Positions 10,823 to 22,503 of a stretch of DNA of 64,000 nt are shown here, one piece after another; position 1 is the first letter of the stretch, and each line of letters begins with the position of its first letter. The notes below the pieces were generated by a model. That model was given only the letters and a program-made list of their open reading frames with translations, was not told the origin of the DNA and did not search any database. The DNA lies in contig JADHYV010000012.1 of assembly GCA_027604705.1 (NCBI GenBank), positions 427,859 to 491,858 on the forward strand, written 5' to 3'. The position numbers and the translations under genes are program-made. This stretch comes from Allomyces arbusculus (Eukaryota; Blastocladiomycota; Blastocladiomycetes; Blastocladiales; Blastocladiaceae).

Positions 10823-11920
10823 AAAGTCGCTTCATCTGCCAGGCATGATGTGACCGTGTTGATCCCAGCTCGCCTCCACCCACTTTCACGCGCAACAATT
10901 GCCGTGAACAAGGGTCGATTCTGCAACTTCAACTGCAGCTACGGGCACTGATACCGCACCGCCCGTTCCATCAGCGACCTCGGATGCTGCTCTCGCTGTG
11001 CCTTCGAGCAGTGAAATCGGTCTGAGCAAGAACCTGTCTCGCCGCCATGGCCGTAGTCCTGGCGAGTAGTGCAAGCGGGTCGTGGAAGCAGAGCTGATAC
11101 GTTTTTGGAGGGCCGTGCTCATGGCCGTGCGCCGGTATGACTTTCATTCAATTGATTGTGTATTTTTTCCATTGCGTGATTTATTGGGAAGTTGGTACTC
11201 CGTCACCAAGCAGCGGGTCGCGATCAAACAAACAAGCACCACCTTCCGTTAGTCTTGCTTGTGGAGGGCATGTGTCGTAAGGTGGACAAGGTCGTGAAGC
11301 ACAGTGTTGACGGCATGTCGGGCAACATCGGGCCGAGGGCATTTCAGAATCTCTTGTCCTTTCAAACCATACTGACGCTCTGGTGGGATAGGTACGTTGC
11401 TGGTAAACAATCGCTGTCGTACCGCGCCGCGCGGCGCCGCAGTGAGGTAAATGACGGTTGTCGCTGCGCAAATGGGAATTTTTACATTATTGAACAGAGT
11501 TGGCATGGTTGGATTTTTTGTTTGTCAGAACATGACCGGACCTGTCCGGCGATATGCTGGAAACACCAAACGTGACCGCGACGAGGGCCAACCGGCGACA
11601 GGGTGACGATTTTTGAGCATCAACCACAACCCCTGGCCGTCAATTGAGCTGCTTCTCCAACTGCACTTTCAATCAATCTCTCAGCGCGCCACTTGGCGCA
11701 TTCTTGCTCGAGCCGTCCAAGAACGCTGTCGTGGCAACCTGCGAGCAACCAGACCGTGCGGCCGCTCGCGAAGCTGCCCCTGTCGCGCTATTCTTCGGCT
11801 GGCCCGACCGTCATTGCCGACTGCAGCAAGAACTACGCTTTGCTGCGAGAATCCATTCATTGTTGTCCCGCTATTGTCAAGTTGTCGGCGCACACCAGTC
11901 GCGTGTGACCCGCTGCCACC
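10823..11920. other. Gene-poor region with short frames
   Basis: About 1.1 kb. The best small frames are minus strand: 11122-10886 (78 codons, ATG start) and 11506-11249 (85 codons, ATG start). Neither matches a family I know and neither has a clear splice partner. The right end holds the promoter and 5' UTR of the Gid2-like gene. Confidence 0.4.
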
Positions 11921-13463
11921 ATGGACGCGATCGCGCCCGAGTTTGACAAGTTTGTCGCGCGGCACCATGCCTACGTTGAAGAGACGTCGGCGGGTCTCGA
12001 TGGGCTGATTGCGACGCTACGGGCCGCCCGTGACCAACTCGCCGGAGCAGATCGTAAGTCGGCTTTAACATGCACGACCAAACAGTCGCGTCTTTCTGCC
12101 TTGCTGACGTGACTCGAGGACCGGCGATTAGAAGATGCGGGTGCCAAGAAGGTTGCGTTGGCCATTCTCTCGCTCGACGTCAAGGGCCAAACGAGCAAGA
12201 TTATGGAGACGACCAAGGACATTTCGTCGGCCTTGGCTAAGTGCGGCAAGGCCATTGACAAGGTAAGATATTCGCACTGGCTGGACGCTTCGCGCAACGT
12301 CTCGCGCGCGCGGTTGCTGACCCTCGTGCCGATTAGAAATTTGGCACGGCTGACTTGGAGTGGAATCCGCAAGCATTCGAGGGCAAGGACCATCTCATCC
12401 GGCAGCTGATTGGCGAGCATTTCATTCGCGAGGGCAAGTTTGAGCTGGCGTCTACGTTTCAAAAGGTACGCACTTCCCGACGCACAGAGTCGACTCTTAT
12501 GAGCGCGCACCTGACAGAAGCGCGTCGCTGTCCAGGAATCCGGTTTGAGCGCGGCGCCCGCCAAGAACTCGCAGTTCCAGGAGCTCAACGACATCATCGA
12601 GTCGATTCGGCATCAAGATTTGGGACCGGCTATTAAGTACGTTTTTAACCCGGATGCGTCAAGTGCACCGAGACCCTGTCCCTTGTCCACTGATCTGACG
12701 CCGCGGCGACACCTAGTTGGGCCGAGTCCAAACGATTCGAGCTCAACCGTATTGACTCAACGCTCCAGTTTGACCTGCACAAGCAGCGGTATCTGCAGCT
12801 GCTCGCCGACGCAGGCCCGCGGTCACCCGCACTCATGGCCGCCATCGAGTACGCGCGCAAGTACTTCAGTCAGTTTCCGGCGTGCATTCGCGGTTCGTAG
12901 TCGATCGCCCTTGTTCTCGACACACATTGTGGCCATCACTGATTCACCCACCGATGCCAACAGAAATCCAGCCGCTCATGCTCGCCGCTATTTACGCCGG
13001 TCAGCCGACGGCGCCCGCAACTTACCGCACGCTCCTCGCTCGCGCCACGTCCTCCACGGCCTGGTCGAACCTCGAGCGGCAATTTGCGCGCGACTTTTGT
13101 TCACTGCTCGGCTTGAGCCCCGACGCACCGCTGTATACGGCGATTACCGTGGGCACGACCGCGTTGCCGATCATCATGAAAATGTCGGCGATCATGAAGG
13201 AGAAGCGCAACGAGTGGACCGCGTCGAACGAGTTGCCCGTCGAAGTTCCGCTCGCACCGCGGCACCAGTTCCACTCGGTCTTTGCGTGTCCCGTCTCGCG
13301 CGAACAGGGAACCGACCTGAACCCGCCCATGATGTTGCCGTGCGGGCACACGATCTGTAACGAGTCGCTGAAACGCATTTCCAAAAACGGGTCGATTCGG
13401 TTCAAGTGCCCGTATTGCCCGCAGGACACGACAATGGCGCAGGCGCTGCGCGTGTACCTGTGA
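11921..13463 (+). CDS. RMND5: Gid2/RMND5-type RING-like subunit of the GID/CTLH E3 ubiquitin ligase
   Basis: Six exons: 11921-12053, 12132-12262, 12337-12465, 12536-12636, 12717-12892, 12964-13463 (389 codons). All introns are GT-AG and phases agree. The start sits in an excellent context (gccaccATGg). The N-terminal third is helical. A CTLH/CRA-type helical region follows (LIRQLIGEHFIREGKFELAS, then FQELNDIIESI…LGPAI). The C-terminus is the degenerate RING of this family: HSVFACPVSREQGTDLN, then MMLPCGHTICNESLKRISKN, then FKCPYCP. In yeast and animals this subunit pairs with Gid9/MAEA to form the catalytic RING dimer of the GID/CTLH ligase, acting in the cytosol or nucleus. Confidence 0.93.
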
Positions 13464-13716
13464 TTCGGCGTGGTCAAGTTCGTGCGCGCGTGGAGGGAGG
13501 AGGAGGAAAGGGGCGGGATACGTGGTTGGCCTCGTCAGCGAGGGAGGCCTGGCGCTCATGTTCATATGGTTTTGTTCCGAATAACGCAAAGCTGGTTTTT
13601 CTTGAACGTGTGGTGCGACCCGTGGAAAGAAATTGATTATATATCGATACAGTTGGTGCTCCACGAGCAACGAGCACCCTCCTCAATACGATCTCCTCAA
13701 ATGAGCCAAGCTCACT

Positions 13717-14835
13717 TCACGGCTTGCGCACGAACCGCACAAACAGGCCCGAGAGCCACTCGTATACGACCGAAAAGTCCTTCTTCTCCAAGCCGGGCGT
13801 GGCGAGAATGTTCTTGTAGAGTTGGTCAGCAGCCGCGGCCATGGGCACGCTCGCCTTGACGTCCTGCGCGGCCGAGAGCGCAAGCCCCATATCCTTTTGC
13901 ATGAGCGGCACGGCAAACCCGCCCTCAAAGTCGCGGCTCGACGGGACATTGGCCATGACGCCGGGAACCGGGTTGTAGGTATCCGTCGACCAGCACCGGC
14001 CCGACGACGTGTTGATAATTTGCGCCAACAGCTTCGGGTCCATGCCCATCTTGATGCCGAGGTTCATCGTCTCGGCGGCCGCGGCCATGGTCGACCCGAG
14101 CAGCATGTTGTTGCAGATCTTGGCGACTTGGCCGTTACCATTGTCGCCGCAGTGCACAATCGACTTGCCCATGGCCTGCAGCCAGGGGTTCGCGCGGTCG
14201 AATGCCGGCTTGGTCCCGCCCACCATAAACGTAAGCGTGCCCGCCGTCGCACCGCCCACACCGCCCGAGACGGGCGCGTCGACGGCATCCACCTTATCGA
14301 GCACCGACTTGGCGACGCGTCGTGCCGTGGCCGGGTCAATCGTCGACGAGTCGATGAGGAGCGAACCCTTACGGACCGCGGGCGCCATCTGCTCGTAGAC
14401 CGATGAGACGTGCGGCGACGACGGCAGCATCGTAATAACGACATCGGCCTGCGCGGCAACGTCGGCGGGACTCGAGGCACGGACAGCGCCGTCGTGCGTC
14501 TTAGTGAAGTCGGCAACGGCACCGTCAAACACGTCAAAGACGACAAAACCGGCGCGGTTCGCGGCCGTCTTGTTGAACAAGTTGCTGGCCATTGGGCGGC
14601 CCATTTGGCCCAATCCAATGAAGCCGACAACGGGCTTGGACGAGCCTACGTCAGGGAATCCAGGATAAGTTCATGGATGGCGGACAGGCAGGAATTCGCT
14701 TCTTTCAATCGCAAATGTGCCGCCAACAGCAACAGTGCAGTCCTGACCACTTGAAGACGTACCCGACGCGGACGAGTACATGCGGCGAGCCGCCATGCGT
14801 GCTGACGGGGCGATGTGAACGTGGAAGGCGAGCAT
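13717..14835 (-). CDS. HIBADH: 3-hydroxyisobutyrate dehydrogenase, mitochondrial
   Basis: Two exons, 14835-14763 and 14645-13717 (333 codons), joined at a GTACGT donor. The first exon encodes an Arg/Ser/Ala-rich presequence (MLAFHVHIAPSARMAARRMY) suggesting mitochondrial import. The body opens with the Rossmann motif GFIGLGQMGRPMASNL. It continues with the substrate-site block DAPVSGGVGGATAGTLTFMVGG and the catalytic-lysine region GNGQVAKICNNMLL, where K is the expected catalytic residue. It oxidises 3-hydroxyisobutyrate to methylmalonate semialdehyde with NAD+ in valine breakdown. Length matches the family (about 330). It is convergent with the Gid2-like gene. Confidence 0.95.
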
Positions 14836-16091
14836 CGTAGCGAGGTGAAGGTTGTTGGGCAAGGAGATCTTGGCCGTGTCGAGTGCAGCCTAATGGATAT
14901 AACTGGCTGGTGTCGTTGTGCTTGTCTTTGACGTCGTCGTCTACTGGAGCGTGCGACACGAGGTCCAGAGCGGTGGTGGAGGTGGTGGTGTTTTGCCGGG
15001 AGAAGGGAGGACGGGACGGGGCCGAGCTGCAGGCAGGAGACGGGTGAGAGAGTGTTGGGGACAAGAGACGCGTTGGCCTTGTTGGCGCGGTGATCCGCGA
15101 TGCTGGAGCCACCCGTCCCTTTCCGGGGCCTCGGCACCCGGAAAACCGCAGGAACCTCAGGATGCGCCGCAATCGTGGGAGAAACCGGAAAGCGCAATTT
15201 GGGGTGCAAAACCTAACCTATTCGCCCAAAGCTTCGGCTTTAAACAAGAACACTTGACTCGATTGACCGCAAGCGTCGAGTCGATGGCCGCGCTGATCAG
15301 AAACTGATGCGGTTGCGATTGATCCCAATGAATTTGCTTCCTGGATTCGCTACTGCAGTGATAGGATGACCCTCTCTGCCTGTTTCACAGCTTTCCCCGC
15401 GCTGTTTCATTGCAGTGTGTTGCTTGCTCTTGTGGCGTGTTAGGAGACGCAATTTGGAAAATGAAGACATGGATAACGGTGGAGAAAACGAGCGAGGCCC
15501 AGGCCGCAGCAGGGGGAGATGGTGCAGGAGCCTGACAATGTGTATGTCAAATGTGCCAGCATAGGAAGCTGCATGGGATGGTCGCGCATGTTAAGTAACT
15601 GCTGAGGATCAATCTGTTTGGGATCGACTGTCCGTTAAGCAACTCAGGCCCTCTCTCCCTCCTCCCTCCACTGGCAGGCGCTGCGCACCATCCATTTTCA
15701 CCCCAGCATTGGTCACACTCTCCATGTTGCCAGCCCAAAAGTTGCCCTGCTCTCCGGCCTTTGCCAAGGCCTGACCAAATCTCAACGACATGTTGCAACC
15801 TTCCGACGTGTTGCTCACTCGGCTCTGAACGCCGCTCCGTTTGCTCGGAACAACCACACCTAGTCATACTCCACAAATAAATGAAGTCGCAGCGCGAATC
15901 GGGACCAGGGATACATCAACCTTCGCTGAATATATTCTATGAGCGCTCGATCCAAGCAGTCGACTTCAATCTCCACTTCTGAATGTTCAGTCTCGAAACT
16001 GCCGCTGCAGCGTCACCTCCTCTTCAATCATCGACACCGTGTCAAAGATCACCGTCCCGTAGCATGTCGTGCGGGTCCAGTTGGCTTGCAC
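14836..16091. other. Intergenic region
   Basis: About 1.26 kb between the HIBADH start and the 3' end of the seven-TM gene. The left part is GC-rich and probably promoter. The right part (about 15.3-16.0 kb) is AT-richer. A minus-strand frame at 15857-15609 gives 82 codons without recognisable domains and starts at a non-ATG codon or internal Met, so I do not call it a gene. Confidence 0.45.
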
Positions 16092-18460
16092 TCAAATGGC
16101 TGACACTCCGACACAGTCTGCTCCGGATGCCCCTCTGGGCGCAGCATCATCACCGTGGCATACCAGATCCACCAGCGACGGGCCCGCTGACATCAAGAAC
16201 ACGGGCGTGCCCGCGACCAGCACCGTGCCGCTCCCATCACGACTCTGTACGCTCAATGGCTGATCTCCCACCATACCCGCCATGTCGATTAACAGCGCCG
16301 ACCGCCTGTTCCCGCGCGCGCGAGAGAGCGTGAGCGTCAATTTCCCGCACGGATTACTGTGAACCCCACTCGTCGCCATCGACGCGGCCGACCCAGCGGG
16401 CATCGCCGGGTGTGACGTGACGGGCGAGAGCATGGCCCAGGGCGTGCTTTCCGACGTCGCCCTGGACGCGGGCGAATGCGAGTGCGGCGTCGCCGGTCCC
16501 GCCGAAAAGAACTGCTCCGTGCCCATCGACGAGTTCAGGTAACACGCACGACCCGCGACGGAGAGCGCATGCGCGACGCGCAGATTCAGTGCGCCGTGCG
16601 CGTCCCCGAGCACGGTGCCGCTGCCGCCTGTATCGGTGGTGCCTGAGGTCCCGATCGTCGCGAGTGCCGACATGGTCGCGCGCGCCCAGATCGTCCCATT
16701 GGCACTGTCGCGCGTCGTCATGGATGCGGGCGTGAAGACAAAGTGACCCGACCCGTGGTCGAAGGAGACAGTCAAGTGGTCGGCGTGGCGCAGGAGGCGG
16801 ATTGGGGCGGGCATGGAGGTGAGGTTCGGTTCGTTGAGCTCTTTAATCGCAATTGCGGGTGCCGCACACCGCGGTGCAACGCTGCTGCCACAGCTAAGGT
16901 TCGGTCCCGCGTAGTGGCTGGGCACGGCGGTATTGGGTCCAGACCCTGGCGACGAACCCGTGCTGGTGCCCACATTCGTGTCGCTGAGCATTGTCACCGT
17001 GACGTTGGTCGGTGCGAGCGCGCTCGCATGTGAGGATCGCGCGGAATGCGCCGAGCCCGAATGCGATATGGACTTGGTCGCGCTGATCGGACGGCGCGGG
17101 TAGGCGAGCTGCGCTTGGCTGTCGGCCGCCGCAGAGGACATGGAAACGGTCATGAGCGACGGCCGAATAGGGTGCGCGATGCTGTCTTTCAAGAGCGCGG
17201 CCGACGCGGGACTGAGCGGGCCGAGGACGAGGTCGCGCAGCCAAGTCGAGTGGCCGAGGAGCTTGGAGAGCGAGTGAAAGTAGGCGATTCTATTGGTATG
17301 TGTCGGGACAATGTGAGCGAGAGACTAGTGCATCAACTCGAGCCCAAACGCACATACTGCAGCGCAAAGTGCAGCCGCACGACAAACCCCAAGACTGACG
17401 TCCCGAGGTAGAGTGGCAACTGCGAGAGGATGAGGACCGACACAACAATCAGGGCCACGGCGTGCACTTGTGCTCGAATACACCGATCGAGGTAGGCAAA
17501 CGCGTAAATGGCGCTGTCGACGGTTGTGTGCACTTCCTTGCGGCGCTTGAGGACGTGCAAGCTGAATTTCACGTAGAATGCCAGGAACAGACCGTCGGCA
17601 AGGAAAATGAGGATCCTAGCAGATGGAGAAGAGTGAGAAGAAAGAAGAGAGGAAAAGGTTGTGCTTCGAGCGTACCAAAACCGAAACACGTTGCGCCAGT
17701 AGCGCACGCCCGCGTCGTCGACGGGCGTCACATCCTCGAGCGCGTCACCGTACATTTTGCACCCAACCACATGGAAGAGCGTGTCGGCAATCGGGTACCC
17801 AATTATGAGAACGACGAGTAGCACCCGGCGCAGCATCTCAAACACGTAACCAAGGGCCACAAGCGCGCGGTCCACTTGAGGCGCCGTCGCGTCCGTCTGG
17901 ATCTGCTCCCAGCCGTGACCAAAGCACATGTGCAGCGCGCGCATCCTCTTTTCACGACGAGCCGACACGATGCGCGCTTCGGACGATGGTCCCGTAGCGG
18001 CCGTGGCGTACGGATTGGTGCGGACGAAAAACGATTGGAAGATGCCGGCGCGCGCGAGGCCTAAGACGAGGTGCATGGTCAACGTGCAATGACTGATAAT
18101 CCCAAAGGTCAATCGCCAGGGGCCGCAAGACGGATCGGCCGTAGTCGAGTGCCGCGCGACCATGGCGAGCGCATTGCCGAGGTCGAGCAAGTCGCCGACG
18201 AGCGAGGTAATGGATTCGATGAGCAAGAGCAGTGCAAAGATGGACCGCTGGCTCGGCCCCCGCGTCCACATGCGAAGCGAACAAAGTGTGCAGAGGCCGC
18301 TAATGAGCGTGGCAAAGATCTGAGCAATCAGCCCCTCTGTGCAGTGGACAACGTTCGGCGCGTCAGCACGGACTTGACGAGAATTTGGAGGGCAAACTCA
18401 GACCCGACCATAGACGACGACGCGCTCGAGAATGACATCGCTCACTTCAGAGAACTGCAT
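16092..18460 (-). CDS. Orphan seven-transmembrane receptor-like protein
   Basis: Four exons: 18460-18409, 18336-17676, 17615-17358, 17289-16092 (722 codons). Phases agree throughout; the first donor (GTCGGG) is weak. The reading starts MQFSEVSDVILERVVVYEGL. Seven hydrophobic segments can be read in order: AQIFATLISGLCTL, IFALLLLIESITSLVGDLL, the LTFGIISHCTLTMHLVLG segment, RRVLLVVLIIGYPIADTLF, FWILIFLADGLFLAFYV, AVALIVVSVLILSQLPLYL, and SVLGFVVRLHFALQIAYF. A long Ser/Thr/Ala-rich C-terminal tail of about 370 residues follows. That plan fits a G-protein-coupled-receptor-like protein with a regulatory tail, but no signature of a named GPCR class was recognised. Confidence 0.7.
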
Positions 18461-19211
18461 TTTGGGCAGGGCCGGGTGGGTGCCTCGAGCACCAGGAACA
18501 CATCAAGTCGAGCGGATCATGCCAAATGCCGTCGCGAGTTGGCAGGACGACGGGTTCTTGCCAATAATGGACAGGCCAATCGCGATCGTGCTTGCGGTTT
18601 CAGGTAACTATCGGCCAAGTCGATGAAGCCCGAAGCAGGCCTTGCAGTAGCGGCACAAAGGGCAAATCGGGCTCAGACGGATTGCAACGTGTCAGAGCGA
18701 TAGGAGGGCAGAGCAGGGGCCGCGACAGCGTTGGACCCGGGAGGTTGCGGGTTAAGTAGGAGTGGCAGCGACGGCGGACTTGCAGATGGCCTGGGTCGGC
18801 GCCCAGTCGGCGGGCGGCACACGGAGACGGGTGGAGAGGCCTGCTGCTTGTTGAACGTGATGCTGGAGGCATCGAGTAGTGAAATAATTTGCAGTCATGA
18901 TCGGGCAGGAGCGGGCTGAAGAAATCAAGGGCAGCACCGAAGTGGGGGACGCGAAGCGAGAACAGGCGTGGCGACGTTGGGCAGGGATGACGTGGACGCA
19001 TCACCTGACCGCGTGCGACAGGTCTGGCAGGTGCGGCCGTTGGGGTGCTGCGCCACGCGGCTCTTTGCTCCGGTTTGCACATCGCTCGATTGCTCGCGTT
19101 GCGTCTGCGCGCCGTTGGTCGCTCCAATCTCGGCGGCCATCCCTTCTCCTTGCTGATCCTCCTCGCTGCCGCGACGCACCAGCACCAGCACGCACCAGCA
19201 CCAGCAACATC
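18461..19211. other. Intergenic region between divergent genes
   Basis: About 750 bases between the start of the seven-TM gene and the ALDH start, likely holding both promoters. Long opposing frames are Arg/Pro-rich and look like GC-driven noise. Confidence 0.45.
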
Positions 19212-20768
19212 ATGGCCTCGACGACGACGGCAAACGGCACCGCGCCACACCGTCTGGCCAACTTCGTCAACGGCGCCTTTGTGCCGCCCGTCGCGGGGCA
19301 GTACCTGGCCTCGCCCAACCCGAGCACCGGCGCGCACGCGCTCGATATTCCGCACTCAACTGCCGCCGACGTCGATGCGGCCGTCGCTGCCGCGAAAGCC
19401 GCGTTCCCGGCGTGGTCGCGGACCCCACGCGCCGAGCGGTCGCGGCTGCTGCTGCGCGTCGCCGACCTGCTGCGCGACAATGCCGACCGGTTCGCGCAGG
19501 CCGAGTCGGCCGACCAGGGCAAGCCCGTCAAGGTTGCCGCAACGCTCGACATTCCACGCGCCGAGCAGAATTTGCGCTTCTTTGCCACGGCCGCGCAGCA
19601 CTCGATGGGCGGGCACACGTCGGAGCTCGACGGGCCCGTGCAGGCGTTCAGCTACGTGCGCCGCGAGCCTGTCGGTGTTGCAGCGTTGATCAGTCCCTGG
19701 AGTACGTCTGGACTTGCGTTGGATCCTCATTTCCGACGCTGATGCATCGGCTGATCCCGCTTCTTCTGCAACATAGACCTGCCGCTCTACCTGCTCACCT
19801 GGAAAATTGCGCCGTGCTTGATGACTGGCAACACGTGCGTGTGCAAGCCAAGCGAATTCACCTCGCACACGGCCTACCTGCTCTGCGAACTCTTCAACCA
19901 AGCCGGTGTCCCACCCGGCGTCATCAACATGGTCTTTGGCGACGGGCTGAACGCGGGCCAGCCGCTGGTGCAGCACAAGGACGTGCCGCTGGTCTCCTTT
20001 ACCGGCGGCACCGTCACGGGCGCGCGCATTGCCTCGATTGCTGCGCCCATGTTCAAGAAACTCTCGCTCGAGCTCGGCGGCAAGAACGCGGCCATCATCT
20101 GCGCTGACGCGAACTTGGACCAAGCGGTGGCCACGTGCGTGCGGTCGGCCTTCTACAACCAGGGCGAGATTTGCCTGTGCACGTCGCGCATTCTCGTCGC
20201 GCGCGAGGTCTACGACGAGTTTATGCGCAAGTACGCGGCCGCCGTCAAGCAGTTGCGCGTTGGGCCGCCGACCGACCCGGAGTCGGACTTGGGCGCACTC
20301 GTCTCGGAACAGCACATGAAGAAGGTGCTCTCGTACGTGCAGATTGCCAAGGACGAGGGCGGCGCCGTCGTGACGGGCGGCCACCGCGTGCACGTTCCTG
20401 GCCACGAACACGGTTTTTACGTCGCACCTACGATCGTGACGGGTCTCGGGCCGCAGGCACGGTGCATGCAAGAGGAAATTTTCGGGCCCGTCGCGTGCGT
20501 GTCGCCGTTTGACGACGAGAAGGAGGCGATCGACTGGTGCAACAACACGGTCTATGGGCTGGCCGCGAGTCTGTGGACGGAGAATGTGTCGCGCGCCCAC
20601 AAGTTGGCCGCGCAGATTCATGCAGGGACCGTGTGGGTCAACTGCTGGATGGTGCGCGACTTGACGATGCCATTTGGCGGTTCCAAGCAGTCGGGTGTCG
20701 GGCGCGAGGGGTGGCCGTCGAGCTTGGAGTTCTTCACCGAGGAGAAGGTGGTGTGCGTGAAGCTGTGA
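19212..20768 (+). CDS. ALDH8A1: ALDH8A1-like aldehyde dehydrogenase (2-aminomuconate semialdehyde dehydrogenase)
   Basis: Two exons, 19212-19701 and 19777-20768 (493 codons). The splice restores the motif ISPWNLPLYLLTWKIAP. Family features: GNTCVCKPSEFTSHTAYLL (cofactor pocket), F-T-G-G-T-V-T-G, the ELGGKNAAIICADANLD stretch with its general-base Glu, and the catalytic cysteine in YNQGEICLCTSRI. The C-terminal MPFGGSKQSGVGREG block is also present. The sequence pattern, notably the LYLLTWKIAP stretch, is closest to the ALDH8/HMSD type. These enzymes oxidise 2-aminomuconate semialdehyde in tryptophan (kynurenine) breakdown, or related semialdehydes, with NAD+. No targeting presequence is seen, so it is likely cytosolic. 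A 421-codon antisense frame is a shadow. Confidence 0.88.
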
Positions 20769-20892
20769 AGGGGTGATGACGATCGGTGCGAGCTAGCTGG
20801 CCCGTTGACGGCCAGCGAGGATGTATGGAGCACGTGGAATGTATACATTGTTTATTGTGTTGAGTTGATTCTGTTGACATCTCCTCAAAATC

Positions 20893-21657
20893 CTATGCAG
20901 CGTTGCTCGGTGCAGCCGTTGGTGCTGTCCTCGCCGAGTCCGCCCACACCCCGACGCGACGCTCACCCGCCTCCTGGACCCGGTAGACGCCAAAGTGCTG
21001 CCGCAGCGCAGCAATCGAGGTCTCAGAGACCTTGGTTCGCGCGGCCAATTCCCGAATCGCTTCAGGCGACGCGGCAGGCGAGGTCAGGATCAGATTGAGC
21101 ATGTCCATCGAGACTCCGGGTGGAGGGGATGCGGGTTGCCGTTGCGAGCTCGATGCCGAAGGCCGGGTCGTGGTCGTCTTCTATTCGCGAGGTCGAAAGA
21201 GATCGTCAGTTGACACCGCAGAACACTCTGCCAACAGGCTCTCCACGCACAACGTCGGTTGGGTTGGACGGCTTGGCCTGCGGCGTCTTGTCAAGCATCA
21301 CGCCGCGCAGCTCCCGCGCAATGAGTTGCGACTTAAGATCCTCTGAGGAGCGGAAGGAATGAACGTTGCGTGCACGATCAGCTGCTGGTCATCGCTTGCA
21401 CCTGCTCAACTCGACCAACCTTGCTTATGGAACCCTTCGTCGACAAGCGTCGGTTTCTTGGTCATGTCCACCTCCCATGCGAGCTTGGGCCGGCGCTGAC
21501 CGCGCGGCGCGTCCGGGTTGTAGCCCTTTGGCAGTTCGCCGCGCGCATAGTGGCCGACCGAGGGAGACTTGGATGCCGCAGCGGTGCCCGACTCCGCGAC
21601 GGTGCGCGACGCGGCAGATCCGGCCGACCGCGCGATCTTGGAGGCCTGGCTGCCCAT
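20893..21657 (-). CDS. Small putatively N-myristoylated protein, unknown family
   Basis: Three exons: 21657-21420, 21342-21251, 21180-20893 (205 codons). Phases fit and the donor/acceptor pairs are GT-AG. The N-terminus MGSQASK fits the consensus for N-myristoylation (Gly2, Ser6, Lys7). A stretch HYARGELPKGYNPDAPRG then EVDMTKKPTLVDEGFHKQ reads like a conserved short motif. A middle helix (DLKSQLIARELRGVMLDK) and a compact C-terminal helical domain (SMDMLNLILTSPAASPEAIR, then VSETSIAALRQHFGVYRV) follow. I do not recognise the family. It is divergent from the EFCAB10-like gene, only 229 bp apart, so the two may share regulation. Confidence 0.7.
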
Positions 21658-21813
21658 GGTGGCGTGCGAGTTGGGTGCGTTGTCGTGGAGTCGTGGTCGG
21701 CGTGTTGGCCCGATTTGGTCGTGTTGGTGAGTAAACGAGCTGCACGTGATCGCGATCACCGCGGTCGCTGAAGAAGTGGAGGGCAAATCTTGGCCAGCCG
21801 CGCATCTCTGCAA

Positions 21814-21820
21814 TTATAAA
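21814..21820 (+). promoter_or_regulatory. TATA-like element in the divergent EFCAB10 promoter
   Basis: TTATAAA lies 67 bases before the ATG at 21887 in a GC-rich setting. It could serve the plus-strand EFCAB10-like gene. Evidence is motif and spacing only. Confidence 0.35.
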
Positions 21821-21886
21821 CCAGTCGACGACGATCTGCGCTCCCAAACTCCTCAACAAACCTGCAGCAATCTCCTTGGACCAAGC

Positions 21887-22503
21887 ATGAACGGCCACTC
21901 TGCACCACCCGGCGCCGGCGCCGGGCTCCCGGCCAGCATCGCCGAGCAAGTGCACGCCGCGCAAGGCTACCTCGAAGCGCACCAGATTGCCCCCGTCATG
22001 CACCGGCTCATGGCGCTGCTCGTCTACCACCGACCCGGTGCGGCAGGGAGCGCAGCAATGTGTTGCCCGCAACATGCGCTCTGACCGCCGGTCCGACGCA
22101 ACGTAGACGATCCGCGCGCATTCATGGCTCAGCGGCTGCGCGAGCTGCACGCACTGCGGGTGGGCAATACGGGCAAGGTAGATGCGCGTCTAATCTGCGC
22201 ACTAGGAGGACAAGCCGATCTGACTTGCAATTTGTGGTACAGGCCGATTCAACGCACCTCTTCACCCGCACCGACCTCGAGCGCGTCTACCAGCTGCACG
22301 ACCCAGCGAACCACGGCATCATGACGCGCGAGCAGTTCGTGCAGGCCATGACAAGTCTTGGACTCGCGCCTGACATGTACCGCGTGCCGCAACATGACGG
22401 CATGACCATGGCCCAGTTTGTGGACGAAGGGTTCGTGCTGCCTGATTCGCCGTTTGTCCCGTTTGGCGGCGTTTCCGTTGACCGCCCTTTGCTCAATCTT
22501 TAG
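21887..22503 (+). CDS. EFCAB10: EFCAB10-like ciliary protein (DPY30/RIIa-type helix plus EF-hand-like domain)
   Basis: Three exons: 21887-22037, 22107-22177, 22243-22503 (160 codons), phases consistent. The N-terminal half is the RIIa/DPY30-like dimerisation motif: AAQGYLEAHQIAPVMHRLMA followed by LLVYHRPDDPRAFMAQRL. It matches EFCAB10 in order and spacing. The second half resembles an EF-hand pair in which the Ca-binding loops are weak (LYxxHDPANHGIMTREQFV, then GMTMAQFVDEGFV). EFCAB10 is associated with motile cilia in animals and protists, so its presence supports a flagellated zoospore. The C-terminus ends shortly after, as in the family, with a proline-rich tip. Confidence 0.8.

Noticed and set aside
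15609-15857. Small minus-strand frame starting MVVPSKRSGVQS
   Set aside because: No homology, no splice partner, short and isolated in AT-richer intergenic DNA.
19356-20621. 421-codon antisense frame over the aldehyde dehydrogenase
   Set aside because: Arg/His-rich low-complexity shadow of a strongly conserved plus-strand gene; no domain or start support.
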